Assembly: GCA_963772595.1 (NCBI GenBank)
Contig: CAVYXZ010000003.1
Span: 1 to 64,000, forward strand
Direction: 5' to 3'
From: CAVYXZ01 sp963772595
Lineage (GTDB): Bacteria > Chloroflexota > Anaerolineae > Aggregatilineales > Phototrophicaceae
DNA length: 64,000 nucleotides
The notes under the pieces were generated by a model. The model saw only the letters and a program-made list of their open reading frames with translations, was not told the origin of the DNA and searched no databases. Positions 22,762 through 33,400 of the stretch are shown one piece after another. The number at the start of each line of letters is the position of its first letter. Within the stretch, counting starts at the first letter, position 1. A program made the translations under genes and the position numbers.

Positions 22762-23763
22762 ATGATCCAGGATCAATTCAAACGTCCCCTGCGCGACCTG
22801 CGCATCTCTGTGACCGACCGCTGCAATTTCCGCTGCACTTATTGTATGCCAGCAGAGATTTTCGGTGAGGGTTACCGCTTCCTGCCGCGCCAGGAACTGC
22901 TGACCTTCGAGGAGATCGCGCGGCTGGCACGCATCATCGTGCGGCTGGGCGCGGTCAAGCTGCGGCTGACCGGCGGCGAACCCCTGGTGCGCCAGGAGAT
23001 CGAGACGCTGGTGGCGATGCTGGCCGAGATCGAAGGTGTGGACGACTTCGCCATGACGACCAACGCCTACTTTCTGCCGCAGAAGGCCCAGATGCTCAAG
23101 GAGGCCGGGCTGCGGCGGATCACGGTGAGCCTGGATTCGCTGGACGATGAGGTCTTCCAGAAGATGAACGGCAAGCGGGCCAGTGTGGATAAGGTCCTGG
23201 CAGGCATCGAAGCCGCTGAAGCCGCCGGACTCGGCCCGATCAAGATCAACGCGGTGGTGCAGCGCGGCGTCAACGACCACACGCTGGTGGATCTGGCGCG
23301 CTACTGCAAGGAACGCGGCTGGATCCCGCGCTTTATCGAGTACATGGACGTGGGCACAATGAACGGCTGGCGCATGGACGATGTGGTCCCTGCCGACGAG
23401 ATCGTGGCGCGCATCCATGCCGAAATGCCGCTGGAAGCGATTGGCCGAAATTATCGCGGCGAGGTCGCGCGGCGCTACCGTTATGTCGATGGCGGCGGCG
23501 AAATCGGCCTGATTACCTCCGTGACCAAACCCTTCTGCGGCGCGTGCAGCCGGATGCGCCTCTCCCCCGAAGGCGAGCTTTTCACCTGCCTCTTTGCCAG
23601 CAGCGGCACCGACCTGCGGGCACCCCTGCGCGGCGGGGCCAGCGACGACGAGATCGAGCAGATCATACGCGGCACCTGGGGCGCACGGACCGACCGCTAC
23701 TCCGAAGAACGCGGCAAACAGCCCCGCGAACAAAAAGTCGAGATGTACCACATCGGCGGCTAA
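22762..23763 (+). CDS. moaA: GTP 3',8-cyclase MoaA (molybdenum cofactor biosynthesis)
   Basis: Radical SAM enzyme that rearranges GTP to 3',8-cyclo-dihydro-GTP, the first step of molybdopterin synthesis. In 333 residues the N-terminal 4Fe-4S site is Cys21, Cys25 and Cys28 (CNFRCTYC). The second cluster, which binds GTP, is Cys259, Cys262 and Cys276 (CGACSRMRL...FTC). The C-terminal Gly-Gly needed for activity is present (YHIGG). No other moa or moe genes are in the window, so the remainder of the pathway lies elsewhere. Confidence 0.97.
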   Translation: MIQDQFKRPLRDLRISVTDRCNFRCTYCMPAEIFGEGYRFLPRQELLTFEEIARLARIIVRLGAVKLRLTGGEPLVRQEIETLVAMLAEIEGVDDFAMTTNAYFLPQKAQMLKEAGLRRITVSLDSLDDEVFQKMNGKRASVDKVLAGIEAAEAAGLGPIKINAVVQRGVNDHTLVDLARYCKERGWIPRFIEYMDVGTMNGWRMDDVVPADEIVARIHAEMPLEAIGRNYRGEVARRYRYVDGGGEIGLITSVTKPFCGACSRMRLSPEGELFTCLFASSGTDLRAPLRGGASDDEIEQIIRGTWGARTDRYSEERGKQPREQKVEMYHIGG

Positions 23764-23772
23764 ACTCGCACC

Positions 23773-23789
23773 CAGGGCGTCACGCCCTG
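23773..23789. repeat. Short perfect palindromic hairpin after moaA
   Basis: CAGGGCG and CGCCCTG flank a three-base loop, followed by CCCCTAC. It begins ten bases after the moaA stop. No T-run follows, so it looks more like a dispersed intergenic repeat than a terminator. Confidence 0.5.
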
Positions 23790-23877
23790 CCCCTACAGCC
23801 TGCAACTCATCCGCTGAACTCTACGTAGAAAGAAATAGATTGTCTTCTGGCCGCACTCATGATTTGAGGATGCTGCA

Positions 23878-24567
23878 ATGACTGAAGAGGAAATCCGCCA
23901 GCAGGTCGAGCAGTTCTACCGGGGCCGGACGGAATTTATAATTCATCTGATCGTCTTCATCCTGGTCAACGCTGGGCTGTGGGCGCTGTCGGCCTTGAGT
24001 CAGGGGACCTTCTCTATCGTCTGGCCGATGATCATCACACTGGGCTGGGGATCCGGCCTGGCCGCTCACGCGATTGACTGGCTCGCCAAAGACCCTCGGC
24101 GGCTGGCACGTCTTAAGGGGACCGTCGAAAAGCGCATGACTCAGCTTTACGGCCCGGACTGGGACAGGCTCAGCCAGGAAGAGGACTTCCGTCGCGTTAA
24201 GGCGGCGACCTGGCGGCAGTTCAACCACAATAAAGAATTCGCCATGCACGCTGTCGTCTATGCCTTCATCAACCTGATGGCCTGGTTGATCTGGGTGGCG
24301 GCGCTGGGCACGATGAGCTATCTGCTGCCGCTGGCGCTGCTGCTTCTGTGGGGCGCGGGACTGGCCGCGCACGCCGCGACCAATTACTTCGACAGTGCGC
24401 GGGCGGTAGTGGCGCGTGAACAGGCCATTCAGCGGGCGATGGAGGGCTATAACGCAGCGCCCGAAAAGCGCAAACGCGCTAAAGCCAAGCACATCCTGAC
24501 CGACGACGGCGAGATGTTGGAAGTCATCGAGGATGATGGCAGCGAAGCGGCCCAACAAATCCGCTGA
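23878..24567 (+). CDS. Protein with two 2TM domains
   Basis: The 229 residues contain two tandem units, each a hydrophobic pair of helices with a short loop: about 20-65 (FIIHLIVFILVNAGLW, then SGLAAHAIDWLA) and about 120-165 (FAMHAVVYAFINLMAW, then AGLAAHAATNYF). The repeated ending GxGLAAHA is typical of the 2TM domain found at the ends of some sensor proteins. A charged cytoplasmic tail follows. GAGGATG precedes the ATG. It faces the large sensor operon in a convergent arrangement. Function is unknown. Confidence 0.82.
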   Translation: MTEEEIRQQVEQFYRGRTEFIIHLIVFILVNAGLWALSALSQGTFSIVWPMIITLGWGSGLAAHAIDWLAKDPRRLARLKGTVEKRMTQLYGPDWDRLSQEEDFRRVKAATWRQFNHNKEFAMHAVVYAFINLMAWLIWVAALGTMSYLLPLALLLLWGAGLAAHAATNYFDSARAVVAREQAIQRAMEGYNAAPEKRKRAKAKHILTDDGEMLEVIEDDGSEAAQQIR

Positions 24568-24631
24568 CGGGCAGTTATACCCCGGCAGGGGAACTTTCCC
24601 CAATGATGCACTGACATAAGCTGGTTTTGAC

Positions 24632-25759
24632 TTATGTGGTCGCCGCCTGATCCGTATCCTCGTCCAAATCGGGACGCGCCGGCGGTTTGGGCTTGATCGG
24701 GAAGGGATCGGTCGGTCCCTCCTCTGCGCCCATCATGCTGCGGATCGCCTGCATTTCGCCAGTGGTCAGCCGCGCGACCGTGTCCTCCGGCCCTTCCTTG
24801 CCGAAGGCGCGGTGAAAGGCGATTTGCTGGAACTGCTGGTGACTGAGGTTCGCTATAAGCAGATGGCCGGGGTTGAGCGCCCGTGCGCTGAGGTCGCTGC
24901 CGCGCACCAGCAAAATACTCGCACCCAGCAGGGTCACGCCGACCCACTGCATACCGGTCAGGTGTTCGCCCAAGAACAGCAGTGCCAGCCCAACCGCCAC
25001 GCCGATTTCGGTAATCGCCAGGATAGCCGTCTGCATACTGCCCAGCAGCTTGACCCCGGTGAACATCGCCAGCCGCGAGAGCGCCGTCGTCAGGCCCAGT
25101 AGCAAAATGGGGAGAAAGGCCACGTCAAGGACGTAGACGGTGTTCTGCGCCACCGTCGCCAGCCAGACCATCGTCACCAACACGCCCATCGTCGTCAGCA
25201 CGTACAGCGTCACGGTTGCCGAAGGCATCTCGTAGAGCACGTACTGGCTGAGGATCACCGTCCCAGCGAACATGAGCGCGCTGCCCAGCATCAGGCCCAC
25301 GCCCAACCAATTTACCGGAGTCGCGCCGAAGCCGGTCAGCATCACCAGGGCGATCAGCGCCAGCACCACGCGCAGCGTCATACGGCGGTTGACTGGCTCC
25401 CCAGCGATGCGCACCAGCAGCACGGCGAAAACCAGATACATGCCGTTGAGCAGTTGAGTCAGCGAGGCATCCAGCAGGCCCAGGCCGCCATAATAGAACA
25501 ACGAGCCGATGCCGTTGACAATGCCGATCACTACACAGCCGAGCAGCCCGGCGGGATAAATGTAGATAAAGCGGCGAAAAAAGAGCAGGTAAAAAGCCCA
25601 GAGCATCAGCACAGCGATCACCGTGCGGATGGCAGCTACGCTGAAGGGGTCCGCTCCGGCGTTGATGGCGAACTTACCCAGAATCGGGGCCACGCCCAGA
25701 AAAACCGGCGTCGTAAAAGCCGACAGCAGGCCGCGTATGGGAGGGCGCTGCTCGCTCAT
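24632..25759 (-). CDS. EamA/DMT family transporter with cytoplasmic tail
   Basis: About ten transmembrane helices in two EamA halves (FTTPVFLGVAPILGKF onward; the second half begins near LGVGLMLGSALMFAG), with the family's GExxT motif near the end (LGEHLTGMQWVG). A hydrophilic tail of about 80 residues after the last helix is unusual. The family exports small metabolites; RhtA-type members export threonine and homoserine. The gene follows the ThrC-REC fusion after 11 bases, so threonine or a relative is an attractive but unproven substrate. ATG 25759 is preferred over TTG 25774, which overlaps the upstream stop. Confidence 0.85.
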   Translation of the reverse strand: MSEQRPPIRGLLSAFTTPVFLGVAPILGKFAINAGADPFSVAAIRTVIAVLMLWAFYLLFFRRFIYIYPAGLLGCVVIGIVNGIGSLFYYGGLGLLDASLTQLLNGMYLVFAVLLVRIAGEPVNRRMTLRVVLALIALVMLTGFGATPVNWLGVGLMLGSALMFAGTVILSQYVLYEMPSATVTLYVLTTMGVLVTMVWLATVAQNTVYVLDVAFLPILLLGLTTALSRLAMFTGVKLLGSMQTAILAITEIGVAVGLALLFLGEHLTGMQWVGVTLLGASILLVRGSDLSARALNPGHLLIANLSHQQFQQIAFHRAFGKEGPEDTVARLTTGEMQAIRSMMGAEEGPTDPFPIKPKPPARPDLDEDTDQAATT

Positions 25760-25770
25760 GGCAGGCCCGT

Positions 25771-27447
25771 TCAATCCAGCTTATCGACCAGATTCTGGAC
25801 AAATTCGTCGTCGATAAGCGAGCCTTTCTGCAAGAGAATGTCGATCTGACCGGCCAGACGTGCCCGTTCTTTGGCGGTGAGTTCTTTGGCGGTGACGACG
25901 ACAATCGGGATATGCGACATTTCCGGGTCGGATTTCATCGTGTCGATGACGGTAAAGCCGTCCACGTTAGGCATCATCAGGTCGGTAATCACCAGGTCAG
26001 GCCGCAGCCGCAGGATCATCTCAATGCCCTGGGCACCATCGTGGGCCGTATGGATTTCATAGTTGCCTTTAGCTTGCAGAATACGCCGCACCAGCCGGGC
26101 CGCATCGTTGTTATCCTCAATGATGATGATGCGGCGCACCATTGAATCGACCTGTTCCAAGGCGGAGAGCAGCCCCTCTTCCGGCAGTACGGAAGACTGC
26201 GTTTTGACCGACAGGTCGATCTGCTGCTGCCACTGCTCGTCCAGAATGCGTGTCTCGACCGGCAGGGTGTGGCCGCTGGCATTGACGACGACCACGTCAT
26301 CCGGCTTGATGATGCCCTTCTGCACCATCTTGAACAGCCCGGCAAAGCAGACACCCGTCGCCGGTTCGACCGACATGCCCTCGTTGCGCGCCAGGATACG
26401 GATCGCGCTGAAGGCTTCCTCGTCGTTGGCATCGACAAAGTAGCCGCCGTAGTTCTGCGTGTAATCATAGAGCATCTCGTAGGCCCGGCCTGGATTACCG
26501 GTCGCCAGCGTAGCGATAATCGTCTGCGGATTCTCGATGGGCGTGGCAATCGACTGCCCATTGCGGAAGGCATCGACCATCGGCGCGCAGCCGGTCGATT
26601 GGATCAGCCCCATCGCAGGCATAGAGTTGAGGATGCCGAAATCGTACATCTCGCGGAAGCCCTTGCCCACGCCAATCGGCCCCATACCGCCGCTGACCGC
26701 CTGAATGAACCAATCGGGCGAACGCCAGCGCTGACCGTCGTCCAGTTCGCGGCCCAACTGCTCCGCAATTTCGTAGGCCATCGTCTTCATGGCTTCGATG
26801 GCGGCGACGCTCTTGATGCCTTTATCGAGAAAGATGCCTTTGGCCTTCGCAAAGCGGGCCGCGACCTCTTTAGTCTGGTCGTAGGTGCCGGTAATTTTAA
26901 TGACCTCAGCCCCGTAGATGGCCGCCTCGCGCATCTTCTCAGCGGGGGCCAGGCTGGGAAAGAAAGCCCAGAGTTTGACCCCGGCGCGCACGCAGTAAGC
27001 CGCGTAGGAGATGGCGACGTTGCCCGTGCTGGCGACGACCAGTTCATCGACGCCCATCTCCTTCAGCACCGACAGCGCGACCGTCGCCTGACGATCCTTG
27101 AAGCTGCCAGTGGGCCCCTGGCGTTCGTCCTTGATATAGAGATTCTTGAGACCCAGGCTGGCCGCCAGCGCTCTCGATTTCGTCAGCGGCGTGCCCCCCT
27201 CGCCCAGGCTGACAATGTTGTTCATGTCCAGCAAAGGCAGCACTTCATGGTAGCGCCACAACCCTGACCCGCGCTGCTTGAGCGCTTCTAACCAGCGTTC
27301 CGGGTCCAGACCGCGCAGATCATAGCGCGCCTCCAGAATGTTCTCGCCACAATAGGGACAGCCGGTAATCGTCTTACTAAACCTGATCCGCTGGTGACAG
27401 TTGATACACTCCAGTTCGAACTGTTTCTGGTAGCCGTTGTCCCTCAT
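25771..27447 (-). CDS. thrC: Threonine synthase fused to a response-regulator receiver domain
   Basis: Residues 1-420 are a complete threonine synthase. A zinc ribbon (Cys14, Cys17, Cys30, Cys33) leads to SLGEGGTPL and to PLP-binding Lys117 in GPTGSFKDRQ, then ASTGNVAISYAAY and VSGGMGPIGVG. After a linker, residues 437-558 form a receiver domain: acidic Glu444 and Asp445, phosphoacceptor Asp489 in VITDLMMPNVDG, Thr in VVVTAKE, and Lys541. The enzyme turns O-phosphohomoserine into threonine; the receiver suggests control by phosphorylation. The ATG abuts the TAA of the giant histidine kinase with no gap, so the two are certainly cotranscribed. No frame break lies between the domains. Confidence 0.93.
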   Translation of the reverse strand: MRDNGYQKQFELECINCHQRIRFSKTITGCPYCGENILEARYDLRGLDPERWLEALKQRGSGLWRYHEVLPLLDMNNIVSLGEGGTPLTKSRALAASLGLKNLYIKDERQGPTGSFKDRQATVALSVLKEMGVDELVVASTGNVAISYAAYCVRAGVKLWAFFPSLAPAEKMREAAIYGAEVIKITGTYDQTKEVAARFAKAKGIFLDKGIKSVAAIEAMKTMAYEIAEQLGRELDDGQRWRSPDWFIQAVSGGMGPIGVGKGFREMYDFGILNSMPAMGLIQSTGCAPMVDAFRNGQSIATPIENPQTIIATLATGNPGRAYEMLYDYTQNYGGYFVDANDEEAFSAIRILARNEGMSVEPATGVCFAGLFKMVQKGIIKPDDVVVVNASGHTLPVETRILDEQWQQQIDLSVKTQSSVLPEEGLLSALEQVDSMVRRIIIIEDNNDAARLVRRILQAKGNYEIHTAHDGAQGIEMILRLRPDLVITDLMMPNVDGFTVIDTMKSDPEMSHIPIVVVTAKELTAKERARLAGQIDILLQKGSLIDDEFVQNLVDKLD

Positions 27448-30400
27448 TTACTCTCCACTACGTGACAGACGCTTCTTGACATCGACGAGGAAGGCCTGGC
27501 TGTTCTCTGTGCTGAGGTCTGTTTTATGCAGGACAGAGATGCCATCAAGCTGGGCCTGTTCGTCAGCGTCGAGCGCATCGGCGGTGACGACCAGCACCGG
27601 AATCGGGGCCGTTTCAGGATTGGAGCGCAGTTCGTCCAGCACCGCAAAGCCATCCATCTCCGGCATACGTAAATCCAGAATCACCAGGTCCGGGCGGCGG
27701 CGGGCGACCAGCGCCACCCCTTCGCTGCCGTTATCCGCTGAGAAGACGCGGTAGTGCCCCTGCTCGTCCAGCATTTCGGTGAGCAAGCGCCTGCTTTCGG
27801 CTTGATCGTCAATAATCAGGATGCGATCCCGGTTGCTCTCGCGCTCGGCATCCAGGACCCGACCAACCAGGTCTTCCGGCACGATTGGATGTTGGAGGAA
27901 GGCAAAAGCGCCCGCCTCAACCACCCGTTCGCGTTCGTTGCTCAGGGTCACGACGATAATCGGGATGTCGAAAGTATCGTCCCGGCCCTTGATCTTGTCG
28001 AGGATATGCCAGCCGGCGCCATCGGCAAAGTTAACGTCCATCACAATCACCGAGGGGTGCAGCCCACCCGCCATCGCCTCAGCTTCCAATGGGATCGAGG
28101 CCGCGAAGACGTCGAAACCCTGGCGCTGGAGGATGCGGCGGAATTGATCGACCCGGTCCGGGTTGTCTTCGATCACCAGAATCTGGCGCTTGGGCGGTGG
28201 GGCGAACGAGATCGTCTTTCGGATGTCCTGTGTGCTGTGTCCATTACTGCCGTTGCCCGATGGTGTGTTTTGCAGCGCGGCGCTGTTGACCGGCGCAAAC
28301 TCCATCTCGGAGTCTTCTTCCTGATCCTCCGGCTCGATCTCAGGCGGCTCGATGGGGATGGTGACACTGAAGGTCGAACCCCGATTGACCTCGGATTCCA
28401 CCAGCATTTCGCCACCCTGCAATTCTACCAGTGATTTCGAGATTGGCAGCCCCAGGCCCGTCCCGCCGACAGTACGAGTCAGCGAGGAATCGACCTGGCG
28501 GAAGGCTTCGAAGAGCAGCGGCAGATCCTTTTCGGCAATGCCGATGCCGGTATCGCTGACATCAACGCGGATCATCGGCGCGCCAGTCTTGCTGTGCTGG
28601 TCACGGTAGGCGCTGAGGGTGATGGCTCCCTGGCTGGTAAACTTGGTCGCGTTCGACAGCAGGTTGAGCAGCACCTGCCGCGTACGGATTTCGTCGCCGT
28701 AGACCTGCGGCAACCCGGATTCCATGTCCACTTTGATGTCAATCGGCTTATCCTTGACCAGCCCGATACCGATGGAGCGCACGCCATCGACCACGGCCTT
28801 GATGTCGAAGTAATCCGCCTTGATCTCCATCTTGTCGGCCACGATCTTGGCATGGTCCAGAATATCGTTAATCAGGTTCAGCAGGTGCTGGCCGCTGTTG
28901 TAGATGGTCGACAGGTCCTGCTCCTGCATCTCGGTCAGCGGGCCGTCAATGCCTTTGAGGATCACGCGGCTGAAGCCGATGATCGAGTTCAACGGCGTGC
29001 GCAGCTCATGGCTCATGTTCGCCAGGAACTCGCTTTTGACGCGGTCGATTTCCAGAAGCTGCTCATTGGTCTCTTGCAGCCGTTCCAGAAGCTGCTGGTT
29101 CTGGATCAGGGCCGTGAGCGTCCCGCCCATCGTCTGGAGCAGGGTCAGCGTCTCGTGATTGTAGGCGAAGGCCTGCTGGTTCTCCATCAAGACCATGCCG
29201 ACGATTTGCCCGGCGGAGGACAGCGGCACCACGACCGCCGACTGCGCCTCTGGCGACAGAGCCAGATACTTCGGCTGCTTGGGAACCGAGTTGATGATCT
29301 GCGCGCGCAGCGTCTGGGCCGAGAGGCCGATCAGGTTGCTCATGTCGCCGACTTCAACTTCCTCGATCTCCCGCAGCGGCTGTTCGTAACCGGCAATCGC
29401 GGCGACTCGCATGGTCGTGCGCATGTCCCCGGCCACCTCGTCGATGTACTGCACCGGCAGGAAGATGCCGACGGCCAGCGCATCCAGCGATTCGCGCAGG
29501 TCGCTCGCCACGTTTTCCAGCGCATCCGTCAGGTTATCTGCCGCAGCGGCAGCGGTCGTCACGGCAAAGAGCAGGCTCATATCGTTAGCGCGATGCTCAG
29601 CCTGTTCGAAGAGACGCGCGTTGTCAATCGCTACCGAGATCTGAGCCGCCAGGGTCGTCAGCACAGCCACGTCTTCCTCGTTGAAGGCGTTAGGCCGGTT
29701 CGACTGCACGTCCAGTGCGCCCACGACCTGCCCTTTCACGTTCAGCGGCAGCGCAATTTCAGAGCGGGTATGCGGCAGATGCGGATTCGGCTTGTGGACC
29801 ACGTCGCTGGAGCCGGTATCCGAGGCGACAATCGGGCCATTCTTGGCGGTGACCTGCCCGATGACACTGGCGGAACCTTTTTCCAGCTTGTGACCGATGC
29901 TCAGCAGTTGGCGACCGGCCTCACCCGTGCTGGCGCGCAGCATGGCGAAGCGGTCGTCGCGGTCCATCAGGAAGACCTGCACGTGATCGTAACGGAAGGC
30001 GTCTTTAATCAGGTCTACCATGCGCGGCAGCAGCATATCCAGGTCCAGGATCGAACTGGCGGCCTGACTGACCTGCGCGGAAATCTGAAGCTGACCGGCG
30101 CGGCGCTCGGCCTGGTCGTAGAGCTGGTTGGCGTTGATAGCAATCGAGGTCTGTTCGGCAAAAGCCTGATAGATTCGCAAATCCTGCTCGCTGTAGCTAT
30201 GCGGCTTTTTGGCCCCCATCCAGATTGCGCCAATGGCCCGCGCGCCGACTCGCAGCGGCATGATGACCAGCGAGCGTGTGCTGAGGCTTTCCAGATTGAT
30301 GAGCGTCGCCCCGTCCAGATCCTCCGCCGTACTGGTATCAGAGATCACCAGCAGGTCCGGCGTAGAGAGCTGTTTCCAGGCCGGGAAGGTATCCTGGCTG

Positions 30401-33400
30401 AAGACCATGCCTTCCAGGTTAACGGCGCTGTCATCCCCCGACCAGTTGGCGACCACTTCCACGCCCACGCCGGGAAGCTGCCAATCACGATCTTGCAGCA
30501 GAGCGATGAAAATGTGATGCACGTCCTCGTGCAGCAGGTAGCTCGTCAGCGCCTGGAGAATATCGGCAGGCTGGCCGGCAGCGGTGATGGCACGGCTGGC
30601 CTGATACAGAATGCTGGCTTCTTCCAGCGCTCGCTCAGTACTCTGGAACAGGTAGCGGTTGTCCAGGGCGGTAGCGGCGCTGTCGGCCAGGGTATTCATG
30701 TAGCGCTCGTCTTCCAGGGTGAAGTGCTGCGGCGATTTGTACACCGTCATCAGCCAGGCCAGCGGCAGGCTGCGCGCCCGCGCTCGCAGTGGAATGCTGT
30801 TAAATGCCCCGATGTCCTCCTTCGCCAGCAGATGCTGGATCTCTTTATCCAGGCTGCTTGCAGTGGTGACATCGTCCACCCGCAGGGCCTCACGCGGGTC
30901 AAATAGCACGTCCGGCAGTTCGACCGTCTCCAGGTCGCCGTACAGGCTGCGCACGACCGTCCGGTTCTCACCGGTTTCGTCCAGCAGAACGACGAAGGCG
31001 TCGTCAGGATCCGTCAGGGCCAACTGCATCACCAGCACATCCAGCACGTGCTCGACCTGGTCAGCTTCGGCCAGGGCACGGGTGGCTTCGTAGAGCGAAA
31101 TCGTCTCGCGCAGGTTGTCTTGCAGTGCATTCTCCAGACCGCGCAGGCTGCTGATGTTCTCGAAGGTCGCCACGATCATCACGACCGCGCCATCCGAATT
31201 GTGAATCGGAGCGGCATTCACCAGCAGGTCAATCTGCGACTGATCCGGCTGCTGCACGACGACATCGTCGGCGAAGGCCAGATCGCCGATCTGCGTACAC
31301 AGCGTAATCGGCAGGTCCTCGTCGGGATAATGCAGTTCGGTGCCGGTCCGGTAGAGGTTATACTGCGATGACGAAAAGGCTACGTCCAACTTAACCGACT
31401 GACCCAGAAGCTGCTCGATCTGGTCGTTGACGTGCAGCGGCAGGAAGGTCTGGGCCTCCAGCACCAGCACACCAGCAGGCATCGTGGCGAGGATCGAACT
31501 CAGCGTCTCGCGTTCGCTCTCGGTGGCGCGAATCAGATCATGATTCTCGACGGCAATCGCCACCTGGTCCGCCACCGTCTGGACAAAGCGGCGGTACTGA
31601 TCGTCAAAGACGTTGGCCTCCGGGCTGGTACAGGCCAGCAGGCCAAACCAGCGCTGGCGCGACAGCAGCGGCGTCACAATCACGGTCTGCACGTTTTCGG
31701 CTTGCAGCGCAGCCATCAGACCGGGCTGATCGCGCAGATCGTCGGGCAGATGCACCAGGGCCGCCCCTACGCTTCTTACGAGTAGGGCGTAAGGATTCTC
31801 GGATGCCTGCACCTGGCGATGCATCATCGAGTAATCGACCGCACCATCCCAGGCATAAGCGTATTCCAGCAGCGGCGCATCCAGGGCGCGTTCCGGTTCG
31901 GCCAGCATAATCATGATCCGCATTGGCGAAGAAATCGCCGTCGAAAGATGCAGCGCCGCCGCCTGATAGACCATATCGAGGTCCGGCGCGCTGCTGATGG
32001 CGCTGCTGGCGGCATACAGACGGCTGATCTCGTTGAGCGTTTCTTCCGTCTGGCGCATCAGCAGGCTGTTATCAATGGCGACCCCGGCCTGATCGATCAA
32101 GGCTGTATAGACCCGGCGTTCCTGCTGGCTGAAGCGCCGCACAACCGGGAATTCAATGAGGATCAGCCCACGCCAGGTGCTGCGCATGACCAGCGGCACG
32201 ACCGCCAGAGCCTGCGCGCCCATCCCGGTCATAAGCCTTGCCAAATCTTCGCTGAGGCCGACGCTGCTGACATCCTCCACCAGCCGGACCTCGGCGCTGT
32301 GCAGGCTGTCGAAGAAGGAATAATCCGCCAGGCGGAAGCGCAGGCCGCGCAGGTACGGCCCCCGCATCCCAACCGCTTCATCCGCCCAGTCACTGCGCAC
32401 GCGCAGGATTTCCGGCGTGCCATCCTCCGGGTACTCGTCAAACTCCATAATCTGGCCGCGAATCGCATCCGGCATCACCAACTCGATCAAGGCCGCGATG
32501 ATCTGCTCCAACTCGGTCGCCTCGTTGATGCGGCGGCTGAGGTCATAAAGCAGTGAGGTCTCCTGCAAGCTGAGCTGCGTCTCTTGGAACAGGCGAGCAC
32601 GGTCAATTGCCAGCGCCACGCGGTCAGTTACCGCCTGCAAGATCAACTGCTCGTCGTGTGTCAGGGAGCCGCTTTCCGGGCTGGCGACATCCAGCGACCC
32701 CACCACCTCGCCGCGAATGGTGATTGGCACGCTCACCGTGCCTACATCCGCCTGCGCCGCCTCACCCGGCTTGACCTCGCGCAGGTCGTAATGGTAGGCG
32801 TGCCCATACTCCAGCTTTTCGTCCGCCGCCTGCCAATCGGCGCGGGTCTGGACCCGAGTCAGCATGTTGATCTGTTCAGCGCGCTCCTGGCTTTCTTGCA
32901 GCAGTTGAATGCCATGCATGGCCGTGCTGACCTGATTCGCCAGCAGCTCGAAGGACTGGATTTCCTCGTCCATAAAGGTATCCAGTTCATTGCTTTGAAT
33001 ATCGAGCGCCCCCAGGACGCTTTCACCGGAGAGCAGTGCCAGCACCAGCCGCGACCGGCTGCGCGGCGCGACCAATCCAGGGGTCACAAGCGCCTGAACT
33101 TGCAGGTTGTTATCGACTTCGGCCCGGCCCCGGCTGAGCACCCGGCCCAGCACACTGCGCTCGTCAATAGGAATCAAGCGGGATTTATCGACCAACTCGT
33201 CACCGCTGCCCACGCTCTGCGCCAGGAAGGCGTTCTCACCCAGTTCATCCACCAGGAAAATTTGCGCGTAATGGAAACGCGCCTCACTGCAAATCATCGT
33301 CAGCACCCGCTCGAAGAGGCTGTCAATCGAATCGTGCTGCAAGCTTTCCTCGCTGACCCGTGCAGCCATATCCAGGTCGTCCCGCAAGCGCTGCCGCCGC

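Noticed and set aside
24580..24602. Terminator after the 2TM gene
   Set aside because: The GGGGAA/TTCCCC pairing is short and not followed by a T-run.
28594..30906. 770-residue plus-strand frame
   Set aside because: It is antisense to the GAF and kinase domains of the giant histidine kinase; no start signal or domain.
31740..31790. Inverted CCCTAC/GTAGGG repeat inside the giant kinase gene
   Set aside because: It lies within an intact GAF coding frame and has no flanking duplication; treated as chance.
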